Positions 52,815 through 63,898 of a stretch of DNA of 64,000 nt are shown piece by piece. Origin of the DNA: Agriotes lineatus (Eukaryota > Arthropoda > Insecta > Coleoptera > Elateridae); assembly GCA_940337035.1 (NCBI GenBank), contig CALNHX010002992.1:1-64000 (forward strand), given 5' to 3'. How positions within the stretch are numbered: position 1 is the first letter of the stretch; the number at the start of each line of letters is the position of its first letter. Under the pieces are notes generated by a model. It saw only the letters and a list, made by a program, of their open reading frames with translations, was not told the origin of the DNA and did not search any database. The position numbers and the translations under genes were made by a program.

Positions 52815-53310
52815 TGAAATTAGGTGTGCCTTGGATGGCTGGCACTCGCCAGAGATGGATATATCGCGTCTGCCTTTTTGCACACATTTATTTACATCAT
52901 TCCGCTCAAGGTACTTATGAACCTATCTTACTCAATTTTTGCTATATCATAATTCAAAATTTATTTTCGCTTACAGTACAGTTTTATTTTGCGTATAGCC
53001 AAAATTAACAAACTCGAGTTGTTTTAGGAAAGCGTGATATGTCAAGATTCCACAACTACCTAATTAGTGTGGAATCTCACCATATTACGCTTTCCTAAAA
53101 TAGTTACAGTGCGTTAATTTTGGCTAAAAATAAGGATGAAACTGCACTATAAGCGAAAACGAGTTTTGAATTACAATATATAGCCAAAATTGAGCAATGT
53201 ACGTCGATAAATAACTTGAGCAGAATGATGTAAGTGAATGTGTGCAAAAAGGCATACGCGATAAATCAATCGCTGGGGTGTGCCAACCATCTAAGGCACT
53301 CCTTGATTGC
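52815..53310. mobile_element. near-palindrome of about 500 bp (foldback element)
   Basis: The left arm (52815-53045) and right arm (53080-53310) are inverse copies with roughly 80 percent identity by eye, for instance GCCTTTTTGCACACAT and ATGTGTGCAAAAAGGC, TTTTAGGAAAGCGT and ACGCTTTCCTAAAA. The centre AGATTCCAC...GTGGAATCT (53045-53077) is a perfect 9-bp stem. The ORFs in each arm are mirror artefacts. Confidence 0.88.
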
Positions 53311-53639
53311 TGGCGGAATTTAGCATTGGCATTCACCTATGTACAATATCTCCGTTTACACCCTGTATAGTAGAAATACATTCACAACAATAATTAATTT
53401 TTTATACGGTCTTTAGTCGTTGCCAAAAAGAGTGATACCCTCAATACAACGTTGTAACTTCTGGAGTTTTTTCATAATGTTATAGATGTTCTTGTGAATA
53501 GTTTCACTATCCTTTGAAAATACGATTTCTTCCTAAAATTGATACAAATAATATTGTTGCAATTTCAGGCATAATTACATGGGCCGTGTAGTCGAGTAAA
53601 CGTGTTGCCTTGCCGCTGGTATCAATTCAAAGTAAATTA

Positions 53640-55824
53640 TATTTCGTGGAGGTTAAAGTGCTGAATCAAGATGACTGGTTGCGATACGCGAACGGCTGCT
53701 AACCGTGAAGAATCGATAACTAAATTATTTAAGGCTGTGATTGGAAACAAAAATTTTATCGATCAACTTGCTAATAAAATTTCCGAAAACCTGGGCAACG
53801 TCATGGAGGCGAAAATACAATAGTTGGAAAATAGGGTGTCTTCATTAGAAGAAAAGCTTAGTGACTGCGAACAGAAGCTGGATGATCTGGAACAGTATGG
53901 GAGGTGTTAAAGCTTCAAATATTTTTGGTAATAACAAACTTGCAGATTTACCTGACCAACTAAAAAACGGAAATGAAATTAATAACTATTTCATTAACAG
54001 TAATCTTGCCTAGTGAAAAACGTGAACGAAATGATTTCGTTTTATGATAACTCTGAGAGGCTCACTAATTCATTTTTCTCATTTACCTTAGTGGATCAAC
54101 GGGAAATACCACTTATTATCAAATCTCTTACGTCAAAGGCAGAAGGCTCTGACTTAATAAGTGCTGATATCCTGAAACTATCATGTCCCGTAATACTGCC
54201 CCACATAACTAATATTATTGACAGTTGGCTAATTGAAGGTAAATACCCATCTCACATCCAGCAGAGTACAAGTCCAGTTAGTATTCTACCAGAAATTTCA
54301 AAAATTATTGAAAAAATAGTTGACAAACAGTTACGAAATTTTTTACTTCTAATAATATTATTTCGCAAACTCAGTCAGGATTAAAAAAAGGCCACAGTTG
54401 CGAAACGGCTTTAACTTGTATTATTGACGACATGGTAAAAGCAACTGATGATAATAAATTGACACTATTGGCGCTCATTGATTACTCTAAGGCATTCGAT
54501 ACCATTAATCATGCTCTGCTCTTATCTATTTTATACCATGTTGGTCTTGATGAAGTGTCTTGTAACTTTTTCAAAGTTACTTAGAAAACAGAAAACAAGC
54601 TGTAAAAATTGATGGCAGGTTATCGAGTCTCTTAGATTTACAATCTGGAGTTCCGCAGGGGTCACTCTTGGGGCCCCTGCTCTATTGTATTTATACTTTT
54701 AATCTAAACAGTGTAATTAAGTACTCCAAACATCATTTCTACGCGCACAACACTCAATTGTACGCTTCATTTTCTAAACAAAATGTTATACCAGCAATGG
54801 AAAATTTTAATGAAGACTTGCGAAGCCTAATTAACTATTCCAACAAACACGGCCTCACCATAAATCCCCACAAAACAGAAATAGTACTTTTTGGCACAAG
54901 AAACTAAAAGAAGAATTTATTGATAGTTTCTATTAAATTATTATTGACTCCACACCAATACAACTCAGTAAATCAGTTAAAAACCTTGGACTTGTAATAG
55001 ATGAGGATTTAAAATTTAATCTCCATGTAAACAAATGTACACAAAAGGCTTACAATTCACTCAAAACAATTTACTCCAGCAGGCAGGTTCTTAATGTAAA
55101 TACAAAAAAGATTTTATGTAATTCCTTGGTGCTATCTCACTTTAATTACTGCGATACTATATATGGACCGTTTATTGACAAAGTCAACGCACAAAAAATG
55201 CAAAACTCCTGTATGAGACTTATTTTTAGAATTCGCATGTACCAACATATTTCTTATAAACTTAATTAAAATGGTTAAATATGGATAACAGGAGATTGCT
55301 ACATGCTGCTTGCCTTTATCACAAAATTCTCATCTTTCGATCACCACCTTACTTATGTAATAAGATTCAATTTCGCACGGATGTTCACAATCTAAATGTT
55401 CGATTCAAGAGTACGCTAACTCCACCGTGGCATAGAACAGAATTTTTTAAACAGTGTTTCTCTTATCAAATAACTAAAATTTACAACAGTATTAATAGCA
55501 TATTCAAAAGCTTACTCTTGAATCAATTCAAATTCAAATTTCATATTTTTTTATTAAACAAGGACTGAAATACTTCCAGACTGGTGTTAGTAATGCAAAT
55601 TTATTTTATTTATTATAATTGGGCCCTGATATGCTTATATGTATATATAGCTATATAATATTAGGTTAATTTCTTTATTGGCAAGGGTTGTGTGGAAGAA
55701 CAGCTAACCGAAAGGTACAGTGCTGAACTCCGCCTTGGGATAGCTGCGTTATGCTATTTTTTTATGTGTATCTTTATTATAATTCAATGGAGCTAATGAA
55801 AGACGATTTATTATTATTATTACA
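53640..55824 (+). mobile_element. internally deleted LINE copy
   Basis: ORF1 starts at the ATG at 53671 (MTGCDTRTAANREESITKLF) and shows a coiled coil (LENRVSSLEEKLSDCEQKLD) with one stop, then breaks at about 53908 after LEQYGR. The sequence jumps into the ORF2 linker (LPDQLKNGNEINNYFI) and the RT: PVSILPEISKIIEKIVDKQL, GLKKGHSCETALTC, ALIDYSKAFDTINHALL, SGVPQGSLLGPLLY, and a catalytic box that reads FYAHN in place of FYADD. The end has LLHAACLYHKILIFRSPPYL and a TTATTATTATTA tail. Endonuclease and most of ORF1 are missing. Several frameshifts. Jockey-/CR1-like class; exact clade not assigned. Confidence 0.82.
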
Positions 55825-56329
55825 ACTTAACAATGTTTTATTGAATTGGAGACAAAAGCGGACGCGTACTTAAATCGCCACAAAAGCGGACACCTCAGGT
55901 TATCCCATGAGTCATAACACCAAGTCTGCGACATTAGCGGACACCTATTATAATATTGCAATTAAATATATATTGATGGTTTGTAGGCTCTTATACCTAT
56001 ACTCATTAGATCATTTAATAACTAGTGATGGTTGGAATATAACGTAATAAAAAGTAAATATAGATAAAATGATTGAAGCAAAGGGATTGTAGATAAAACA
56101 AAGATTATTATTTAGTATCTTTCTTTTCTACATGTACATATTTCGAAAGTGCTCGTACAATAAGTCTGTTAACACCCCACCCCCTAACAGACTCATCAAA
56201 AGTAAAATAAAAATTGTATTTTAGATTTTACGTTGCTCGTGATATAACTTTACAATTTATTGTTTATTCACTTTTTTAAATCGCCATTTTCATTGTACTT
56301 AACTAATGTTTTTGCTATTTGTTCGTCAA
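55825..56329. other. non-coding stretch with short direct repeats
   Basis: ACAAAAGCGGAC, ACAAAAGCGGACACC and ACATTAGCGGACACC recur at 55849-55950, possibly a transposon end belonging to the adjacent MULE relic. No gene. Confidence 0.4.
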
Positions 56330-57544
56330 GTTTTATCTAAGCTTTTTTCTTCGCTTTCCTTCGATGTTTAGGTTTATTTTGTCATATAAATAATCATCAT
56401 ACTCAGCTTCAGTTTTTAAACACTTGATGAGAGCAAATAGTGTGGAATGAGGTTTTTTAAGTATACTGTTTAAACGATGGTTCTAGCCTTCCACCGCGTT
56501 GTTGTTCTGTGCCTCTGTTCGTGACAATTCCACATGTCAAGTGTTATACCGGAGTTTTGTAACCATTGATCAACAAAATAATCCTGATTTTTTTTAAGTT
56601 TGTGGTTGTTAGGGGAATCCTCCATTATACATAACCAGCCATTTTCAACGTCCGTAACAGGAACGTAAGCAAGTGCAGCACACATTCTTACATGAAGTCT
56701 CACTTCTTCATTATTCGTGTATCATAGACCATTCCGAGTTCTTGTATTTTACGCCAGATGCATTGGTTGAAATGGTATTTACAACCAAGTATCTGTACTG
56801 ACGGGAACACCTTTTTGAATGACCTTGTGGCAGCTTCCTCGAAGTCCATTCTCACAAATTGTGGGTTCCAACCTGGTACATGGTTTTTTAATAGCTTAAA
56901 AAACCTTTGGTATACCTGACGACTTCTCTTAGGTAACAAGGCGTACGGTACGGGTATAATGTTGGTTTCTTCAGATGTGCTTCTAACATCCACATGTAAG
57001 GTATACACTTGAGTGGATTGTTTACTGCAACTTTTAAAAGGTCCGTCCATGAAAAAAGTTGCATGTTCTGCAATAGCTTCCCTTACTTTTGAAATAGCAA
57101 ATATCAGTATTTTGTCTTCGTCTTCATTTTTAGTATATCTTCTGGGATACTAATCTCTTGGACGCTTGACGGTTCTGGAGGCATGTTTAAAGCGCTTCTT
57201 CGAATACGCTGCATTGTTCGCATTATTGATGAAAGCGACGGTACTTCCGTCGCGAACTCGTAAATTTTATTAAACAGCTGATCAAATTCATCTCGGTAGA
57301 CCTGCGATAACGACTCCTCATTTCGCACTTCCGTTGCAGCTTGATCTGACTGACAAACATGTTCAGACACACGTATTTGTCCGTCTTTCGTAGACATACG
57401 GCCTTTACAGTTTCGGCTTCTATTCTTGACACAGGCCCAATTCTTGATTCCATTCTTCGCTGTTCTATGCAGTCGATACTGGAATCCGTCATGCAGAGCT
57501 AGCGGATTCTGCTTGTTAGTCACTACCCACTCGTATTCTGCCAT
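56330..57544 (-). pseudogene. MULE-type transposase with FLYWCH zinc finger (broken)
   Basis: From the ATG at 57542-57544 (MAEYEWVVTNKQNPLALHDG) the gene opens with a FLYWCH finger (FQYRLHRTAKNGIKNWACVK, CKGRM, then H-x-C in SEHVCQSD). A one-base shift near 57115 leads into ILIFAISKVREAIAEHATFF and the MULE core: FFMDGPFK, VYTLHVDVRSTSEETNIIPV, VRMDFEEAATRSFKKVFPSV and LGCKYHFNQCIWRKI. Another shift near 56702 gives MRLHVRMCAALAYVPVTDVE and MWNCHEQRHRTTTRWKA, and broken sequence to about 56330. The Asp residues in MDG and MDFEEA are kept. Only two or three lesions are visible. Confidence 0.82.
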
Positions 57545-57924
57545 TATACACAGTAGGCTATATAGATGCACACAATACTACAGCTCAAGAAACTAATAAC
57601 AAATGACAATAATACTTATTCATTTTACTTGTACATATTCGCTAATTACTTTTCCATGAAATTCTAATTCTATTTCGCCAATATTCACAAAAATGTCATT
57701 TAAAAGCTGTTAAACCGTTTAATCTTAAATTCTATACTTCAAAAGATAAAGAAATTTATGAAACAATTATGTTACACAGGAATTTTGAAAACACTGTATC
57801 CTTTGTTTATCCCTAAAATCTATGCTGGAACCATACACCGTCACAATAGTTCACTTTAGATAACAAGTGAAGTGCACAATAGGGCTTTAGTTTTTGCATC
57901 AAACATATGTCGATTATGAAATAT
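57545..57924. other. AT-rich non-coding stretch
   Basis: Nothing recognised. Confidence 0.4.
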
Positions 57925-57939
57925 TATTTTTGACACTGC

Positions 57940-60145
57940 TTATGCTTTTCTAAGACATTTAGAAATATGTTCTTTGAAACATAATTTGTAATCCATAGTG
58001 AGACCTAAATTCACTACAGTATCTTGAAGTTGTAAAGTATTATTATCGATCTTAATTACAATTCGATTAAGTACTCCATCTCTATTCTTATTAAATAAAA
58101 TCGCCGTGGATTTGTTTGAATTTAGAATTAGTCCATGTTGTTTAGAAATTGTATGCAAACGTTCTAGATCTTCGTTTATTGACAAGCATCCATTGTACAT
58201 ATCTGACTCTAAAAACAATAAATATACTTATGTATCATCAGCATAAAAGTGAGACGCATGATTTCAACACAGATGGGAAAGCTGATATGTAGGCAGTGAA
58301 TAATAATGGGCCCAAGATAGAGCCCTGCGGTACACTCTTATGTATTGATAAGAAGTCCGACCTACTTTCAGACAGCACAACCGCTTGGCTGCGGTTGGAA
58401 TGGTAACAGCGTATAAGTTTTATTGCATTTTGTGTAAATCCAATGAAATGCAAAGGCCCTATTAAAATTTTCGTGGTTCAGCGTGTCGAAAGCTTTGAAG
58501 TAATCCAATAAAACAAGTACTGTTAATATACCCATGTCTGTAGCATGAATTATGTCATCGGTTATATTTAATAAAGCTGTATTGCAGCTATGACCCTGTT
58601 TAAATCCCGAGTGACAAAAAGGGATGCTATTGTTGGCTAAAAGATGACTACGTATTTGCTGTTCCGTGGCTTTCTCCAGAACTTTCGACAATACTGGCAA
58701 GATACCTATTGGGCGAAAGTCTTTGAAATCCGCAATAGACGACACTTTAGCTAATGGTATGACTAACGCATTTTTCCACGAGCTTGGGAACACAGAAATA
58801 ATCAGGCAGAAATTTACGATAAGCCTAATATATGGCAACAAAAACGGCAGACATAGCTTTACTGTATGAATGTTGATTTCATCAGCACCTGTAGCTTTAG
58901 TCTTAATATTGGGTATAATTTTAATAACTTATTCTTCTTCAATGGAAGAAAAATTGAACAGGGTAGTAACAGTTTCGGATAGATTGTTATTATAAAAGTT
59001 TACCTTCACCGTGCTATCGGCTGCGTTGGCAGGGATGGAATTAATGAAATAGTTATTTATTTGATTAACATTAGATAATTGTTGAGGAATGTTATTTGGT
59101 TTAGAATTAATATTTAGATGTTTTATATCTTTCCACATTGTGGTGGGGGAGTTTAGAAAAAGTTGACGATAGTACGCTCTTTTTTTATTTCTAACTGCGG
59201 AGGTGGTTAACTTACGTAACTGTTTATAGTATTCCCAGTGCTCTGGTAACTTTGTTGACTTAAATTTATGTAGTGCCGTATCCCTGCTAGACATCATGTC
59301 CTTTAACCCATCGGTAAGCCATGGTGCCAAGGGTTTTGCAAACTTAGACGTTACAAAATGTGCATGCAAGTTAAAAGGGTGGTTAAGTTGTCAGTCAGCA
59401 TGTCAACCTTCTCATCCACAGTATTAAGATTGTAGATTTTGCGCCACGGTATTGAACGCAAATGATCGTAAAAGACTTTATAGTTAAACCCTCTAAAATT
59501 TCTGTAAGTAGGAAAAGTAGGAATAGTTTTCTGAATATTAATATTTAAATTACAATAAATCAAATAATGATCGGATAAGTGAGTACTAATAACACCAGAA
59601 GCAGTTAAGGTAATTCGAATCGGTTCATTGATGAGCTGCTTCAATCCCATACCTTCTATTAATGAGGTAAAATCACCGGCTAACCGACTTTTAAAACCTA
59701 ATAAATCTATATTAAAATCACCAAAACAAAACAAGTGATCGGTTATGGAAATGATTTCAGATAACGTATTTTCGAAATTATTTATAAATTGTACATGATG
59801 ATTTATATATCCGGGAGGGTTGTAAATAACTCCAAAAATGTAATTTATTTTCTTACCTACCAATACTTTAATATAGAGCTGTTCAATTGCGTTGTTAGAC
59901 CGAATGATAGCATACAACAGCCTGGATCTAATATATAAGCCAACTCCACCACCTCTTGTTGAACGATCATTCCGTATAAATGTGTAACCATCGACAGCAA
60001 TTAATTCGGATGGCACTGTATCATTCAGCCACGTTTCAGTGACGGCTACTAGATCATAGTTTGTAGCGATAATCTGGTTTTTAAAATCTGAAATTTTTGC
60101 AGTCAGTGATGTAACATTAAGATGCGCACACTTAAACAATGACAT
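57940..60145 (-). pseudogene. LINE ORF2: APE endonuclease and reverse transcriptase (broken)
   Basis: From the ATG at 60143-60145 (MSLFKCAHLNVTSLTAKISD) an APE-type endonuclease is readable: LVAVTETWLND, GGGVGLYIRS, FCFGDFNIDLLGF and the SDHY block (STHLSDHYLIYC). A shift near 59360 leads to the linker (PLAPWLTDGLKDMMSSRD, TTMWKDIKHL), a stop at about 58929, then RT: NALVIPLAKVSSIADFKDFR, PIGILPVLSKVLEKATEQQI, VLLDYFKAFDTLNHENF, SVPQGSILGPLLFTAYI and HFYADDT followed by a stop. The end (LNSNKSTAILFNKNRDG, VVNLGLTMDYKLCFKEHI) is cut at about 57940. At least four lesions. Catalytic residues are kept. Jockey-/CR1-like. Confidence 0.88.
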
Positions 60146-60411
60146 AAGCTTAAAACCAAAAATTTAGTAATTCTTGACAATAAATCAAATCAGCAAAATT
60201 TGCTATATATTAAAAATTAAATCTATATTTATTCAAACATAAATAACTAATTAAAAATTGCAATAATTGATATGTTGCACTTCATATTGTGGTTGCTCTC
60301 GGCGATAACGCAAAAGTAAATGCATACAAAAACTTACGTACTGAAACGAGAAAGTTAAACGGGACCATTTAATGAAAACCAGAAACCTGGAATAGATTGT
60401 ATTTTATTTAA
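60146..60411. other. ORF1-ORF2 spacer of the LINE
   Basis: 266 bases between the two LINE reading frames, AT-rich, no other signal. Confidence 0.5.
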
Positions 60412-61055
60412 TCAGAGGTAGGTAGATAACAGTTCAAATTCACGCTGGTTGCTTAATGTTTTGATACTGTTACCGACTTTGACTTTTATAACACCATCAA
60501 AACTCCATACATTCTTATAGCTCATATCTACTTGCCACAGCTTTATATAGCTCCAGTCGCTTTTTCGCCAAGTCCTCCTTGATAACAATTTTAGTATTTC
60601 GAAAATTGCTTTTATTTTTGAAAATTAAGCTTCTTTGCCTGTAGCTTACAAATTTCACAATGATGAGACGACTTCTTTTCCCAGTAGAAACACCTATCCG
60701 ATAACATCTGTCTATATCACTAGGGTCAACTGTAAGGTCCGCTTTTCCTTGAGTATAGAGATAACAATTTCTTCGGTGTTTTCACCCTGCCCTTCAGCGA
60801 TTCCGAAAATGCGAATATTATTTCTCCTGGAATATTGTTGTAAATTATCCAGTTCCATTGATAACGACAGATTCTCCTCGCGCGGTTGCTTAATTTCCTT
60901 ATCATATTGTTCCTTGAGTTTGTGAATTTTTCTTCGATTTTTAACTGAATTATGTTAATAATCGGTTCGATAAGCTTCTCATCAGATAACAGAGTTCTTA
61001 CTGTTTCTTTAATTAAGTCAGTGGTTTCCATTTTCTGTTCTCGAGTGAATGGCAT
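60412..61055 (-). pseudogene. LINE ORF1 (coiled-coil RNA-binding protein, broken)
   Basis: The ATG at 61053-61055 opens MPFTREQKMETTDLIKETVR and LIEPIINIIQLKIEEKF; after a frame shift near 60920 comes LSMELDNLQQYSRRNNIRIF then GIAEGQGENTEEIVISILKE, a standard LINE ORF1 motif, and the end YKNVWSFDGVIKVKVGNSIK with stop at 60412-60414. ORF1 binds the LINE RNA. Two or more shifts are present. Confidence 0.8.
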
Positions 61056-61409
61056 TGTATATGCATGTTTAACAAACTTAGAACTACAATAAATGTCACG
61101 GCAGCAACTATCAAGCACCTACACTCTGCGAGAGACGAACATCGAATATGTTCGAAGTTTATGAGAATGCCATTGTAAATGGAATTTCATACTGTCAAGT
61201 GTATTATGTAGGTACCTACCACCAAATAGCAAAAAGATCAGTAAAGTACAATGAAACTCGTGAATTGAAAAAATTCTTGCGAAATAAGAAAATCAAATAA
61301 AATTTTAAAAAACATTACTGTATATTCAGAAACTTGAATAAACAATTAATTGTGCACTATTTGCAGATATAGTCAACCCAAAAGTAAAGCAAAAACCGTT
61401 AATTAATAT
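61056..61409. other. AT-rich non-coding stretch
   Basis: Probable 5' leader of the LINE and spacer to the integrase gene. Nothing else recognised. Confidence 0.4.
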
Positions 61410-62978
61410 TTATTTAACTTCAGTTGTACTCGTATTTTGTAGTGTATATGTTACAGTAAAAGCTGGAATATAAAATCCGTCTGATGTCACCTCAAGGACT
61501 GCAGCCAGAATGGATCTTGCATCCCCTCGACCCCTATCAACCTCAGAGATAGGAACAGGAACTGTATTTCCTACTGTAACTTGTGGATGATGACTCTCTG
61601 AGATTTTCTTCATTATTTTAGCTTGTTGTTCTAAAGCATCAAAAGCCGAAGTACGCTGCTCTTTAATATTTTCTTTTCTGTCACATATAGCACAAACACA
61701 CTTTTCTAAATCTATTGAAAAGCCACAGGTTGAATGAAAATATTGTTCACAATTGTGACATTTATTTTTGTCTAATATGCAGTCAGTCTGACACACAACA
61801 CAGAAAAGGAATTGTACGTCTTGCACAACAATAGGTGATTTAATAGCTTCTTCTAGTAGATTTTCATCACTATTTAAATTGGTATCATTTTCATATGAAT
61901 TTAAACCACTGCTTGGCATTATGTCGTCCTCGATTAATGGTTCAGGTGCTCCTGTGGCTACATCTTCTTCAGGTAAGTGTAATGTTTCAACAGACGTTAT
62001 GGAAGTGATGATCTCTTCTAATTCCGGTTCTTCTTCAGACTCTTGTGGTATACTGGATGTTCCAAGTGCTAACTTTAATGGCCGACCAAAAAGGGCTTCG
62101 TATGGGGATCTTTTTATCCCCGAATGATAGGCTTTATTTTTCATTAATTGAATGAACCTTAATCCCCTACTCCATTCAGAGGTTTTGTGGTCTTACATCC
62201 ATGTGGTTATCATATTTTCCACATCTTGATTCGCACGCTCAACGCTGCTCTGGCTATGTCTTGGTTTTCCATGAACCAATCTCAGATCTGGCCATAATAG
62301 TTTTAAGTTTTCTATTATGTTATTTACAAATTCCCTTCCGTTATCTGACTGAAGTACCGTGGGTGCCCCCAACAACGTGAAAATGTCGATCAAATTATTA
62401 GCCACCTCTTCCGCCTTCTTCGATTTTAATGCCTTTAATACCACAAATTTAGTTAAGTGGTCTTGGTACACCATAATGAATTTGAACTCGTCATCTGGGT
62501 GAACCTGGTAATCGATTAAATCGACTTGGCACCGGGAGTTAAGGTCTTTAAACAATAAGGGATGTACAACAATTCCCTTTTTTTCACGCTTAAGTTTCTG
62601 CAAGCATAGTTCACAAACTGATAAAAAAATATTAACGTCTTTGTAAGTAATATTCTTATATTTCCATTTCAGTTCTTTCATCATTCTGTCCCGCCCCCCA
62701 TGACCAATAGACGTGTGCACATTACTTAAAATTTCAAAAAGTTCTTCGTCATGAATAAAATAAATAATTTCTCCGTTTTCTTTTACGGGCACTGTCAGTT
62801 TTTCTAATCCTGCCACATCAATAACGTCAAAACGTTTGATGAGTTTATAATCAGACGGTTCTTTGACTTTCTCTTGTTTAGCTGCCTTTACTTTGTTTAT
62901 AACTTCCTTATATTTACTTAATGTAAAGGAAAAACTCTTACTTTTATGTGTCAGTCTATTTTCCTGGAGTCTAGTCAA
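61410..62978 (-). pseudogene. KRBA2/SCAND3-like integrase (Ginger-type) with C-terminal zinc finger, one stop codon
   Basis: The first open frame (62978-62193) has no ATG at its beginning (TTG at 62976-62978), so the true start may be lost or in an upstream exon. It holds an H2C2-like finger (SIGHGGRDRMMKELKWKY, ELCLQKLKR) and an rve integrase core: Asp in RCQVDLIDYQ, Asp in LQSDNGREFVNN and Glu in PRHSQSSVERANQDVEN. A single in-frame TAA at about 62192 follows ITTWM; the same frame goes on (DHKTSEWSRGLRFIQL, GIKRSPYEALFGRPLKL) to 61410. The tail has an acidic part and a Cys/His finger (LFCVVCQTDCILDKNKCHNC, EQYFHSTCGF, CVCAICDRKE). This layout matches KRBA2-like genes derived from a Ginger/Gypsy-type integrase. 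Long uninterrupted frames suggest recent activity or selection. Confidence 0.82.
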
Positions 62979-63168
62979 AAAATTGCTTCCATTGCGTTTT
63001 ATTTAAGTAACACAGCACCACTGTTTAATTACACTAAAAATAATTAATAAAAGCACGTAAACAAATTTTGTACATAATCTATCTATTCTAGCTTTCGGCT
63101 CGAATCGCGTGTATACCCAGTACACAAATGCCCCACATCTTATAGTTAGACATTTGCGGGGTAGGACT
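62979..63168. other. non-coding stretch
   Basis: No feature recognised. Confidence 0.35.
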
Positions 63169-63276
63169 AGTAAATGCTAACAATTACTAGTGAATGTCAA
63201 TAATGAATTTTATTTGCCAGCTTTTACTAACATATTAGTAAATGTCAAGTTTCACTAGGAATTGTTAGCATTTACT
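63169..63276. repeat. 17-bp perfect inverted repeat (possible small MITE)
   Basis: AGTAAATGCTAACAATT (63169-63185) is mirrored by AATTGTTAGCATTTACT (63260-63276), with further TAGTAAATGTC-like motifs between. Confidence 0.75.
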
Positions 63277-63439
63277 AATTTGCTGCATTTACTGTAACAT
63301 ATACATATATTAGCGTATATTCATATACAGATTGTTCGGATTGTATTCGGGACATGGGAAATTAATGAGTGCGACAGGGATAAACAGATTAAATGAGTAG
63401 GTATGACAGAGATAAAACATCAAAATGTATCAATATACC

Positions 63440-63820
63440 CATGGTGTAAAGAATATAAGGTGTAACGTTCCGCAGAATGTGGGCGGACCTCAGATTCAAC
63501 CAATAGCACATGGGCTCACAAATGGCACGATTGGTCTAGTACTGAAATGTATTGTTGAAGACGCTGTCGATGTCAAATTCGAGGTTAGGTTTTGCGGCAG
63601 TTGGTGTCAGACTGACGAAAAACCTAACGTGCTAACCTCGAATTTGACATCGACTGACAGTGCCCGCAACAATATACGAATGCGTCCATGGTTACACCAT
63701 GATCACGGCGGAAATAGATTTCCTGTGTAGGCCCATGGGGGATTGGTTGACATATCCTCTCTACTTTCTGAACGACTGCGCATTTCTGGGAACGTTTCAC
63801 CTTGTATTCTTTACACCATG
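63440..63820. mobile_element. P-element-like MITE, 381 bp, with 8-bp target duplication
   Basis: The termini CATGGTGTAAAGAATATAAG and, reversed, CATGGTGTAAAGAATACAAG match over the outer 16 bases and beyond (AAGGTG follows both). AATATACC flanks both sides (63432-63439 and 63821-63828). An 8-bp duplication and a CATGxTG...ATAAGGTG terminus are those of P elements. The inside has a 22-bp perfect inverted pair (63567-63588 and 63632-63653). No transposase is encoded. Confidence 0.82.
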
Positions 63821-63898
63821 AATATACCAATGGAAAATTTCAAAACTTTTCATGGATGCTCATATTTTAAATAAATTAAGCTCAGCTCTCGTTACGGC

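Larger units (their letters stand above)
57925..61100 (-). mobile_element. LINE copy with ORF1 and ORF2, 3' end lost
   Basis: Both reading frames in order on the minus strand; the 3' part after the RT fragment is missing, unlike the two other LINE copies, which end in ATT-rich tails. Confidence 0.8.

Noticed and set aside
52814..53336. Two ORFs (52814-53008 plus, 53124-53336 minus) with similar proteins
   Set aside because: They are mirror translations of the two arms of a palindrome, with no domain.
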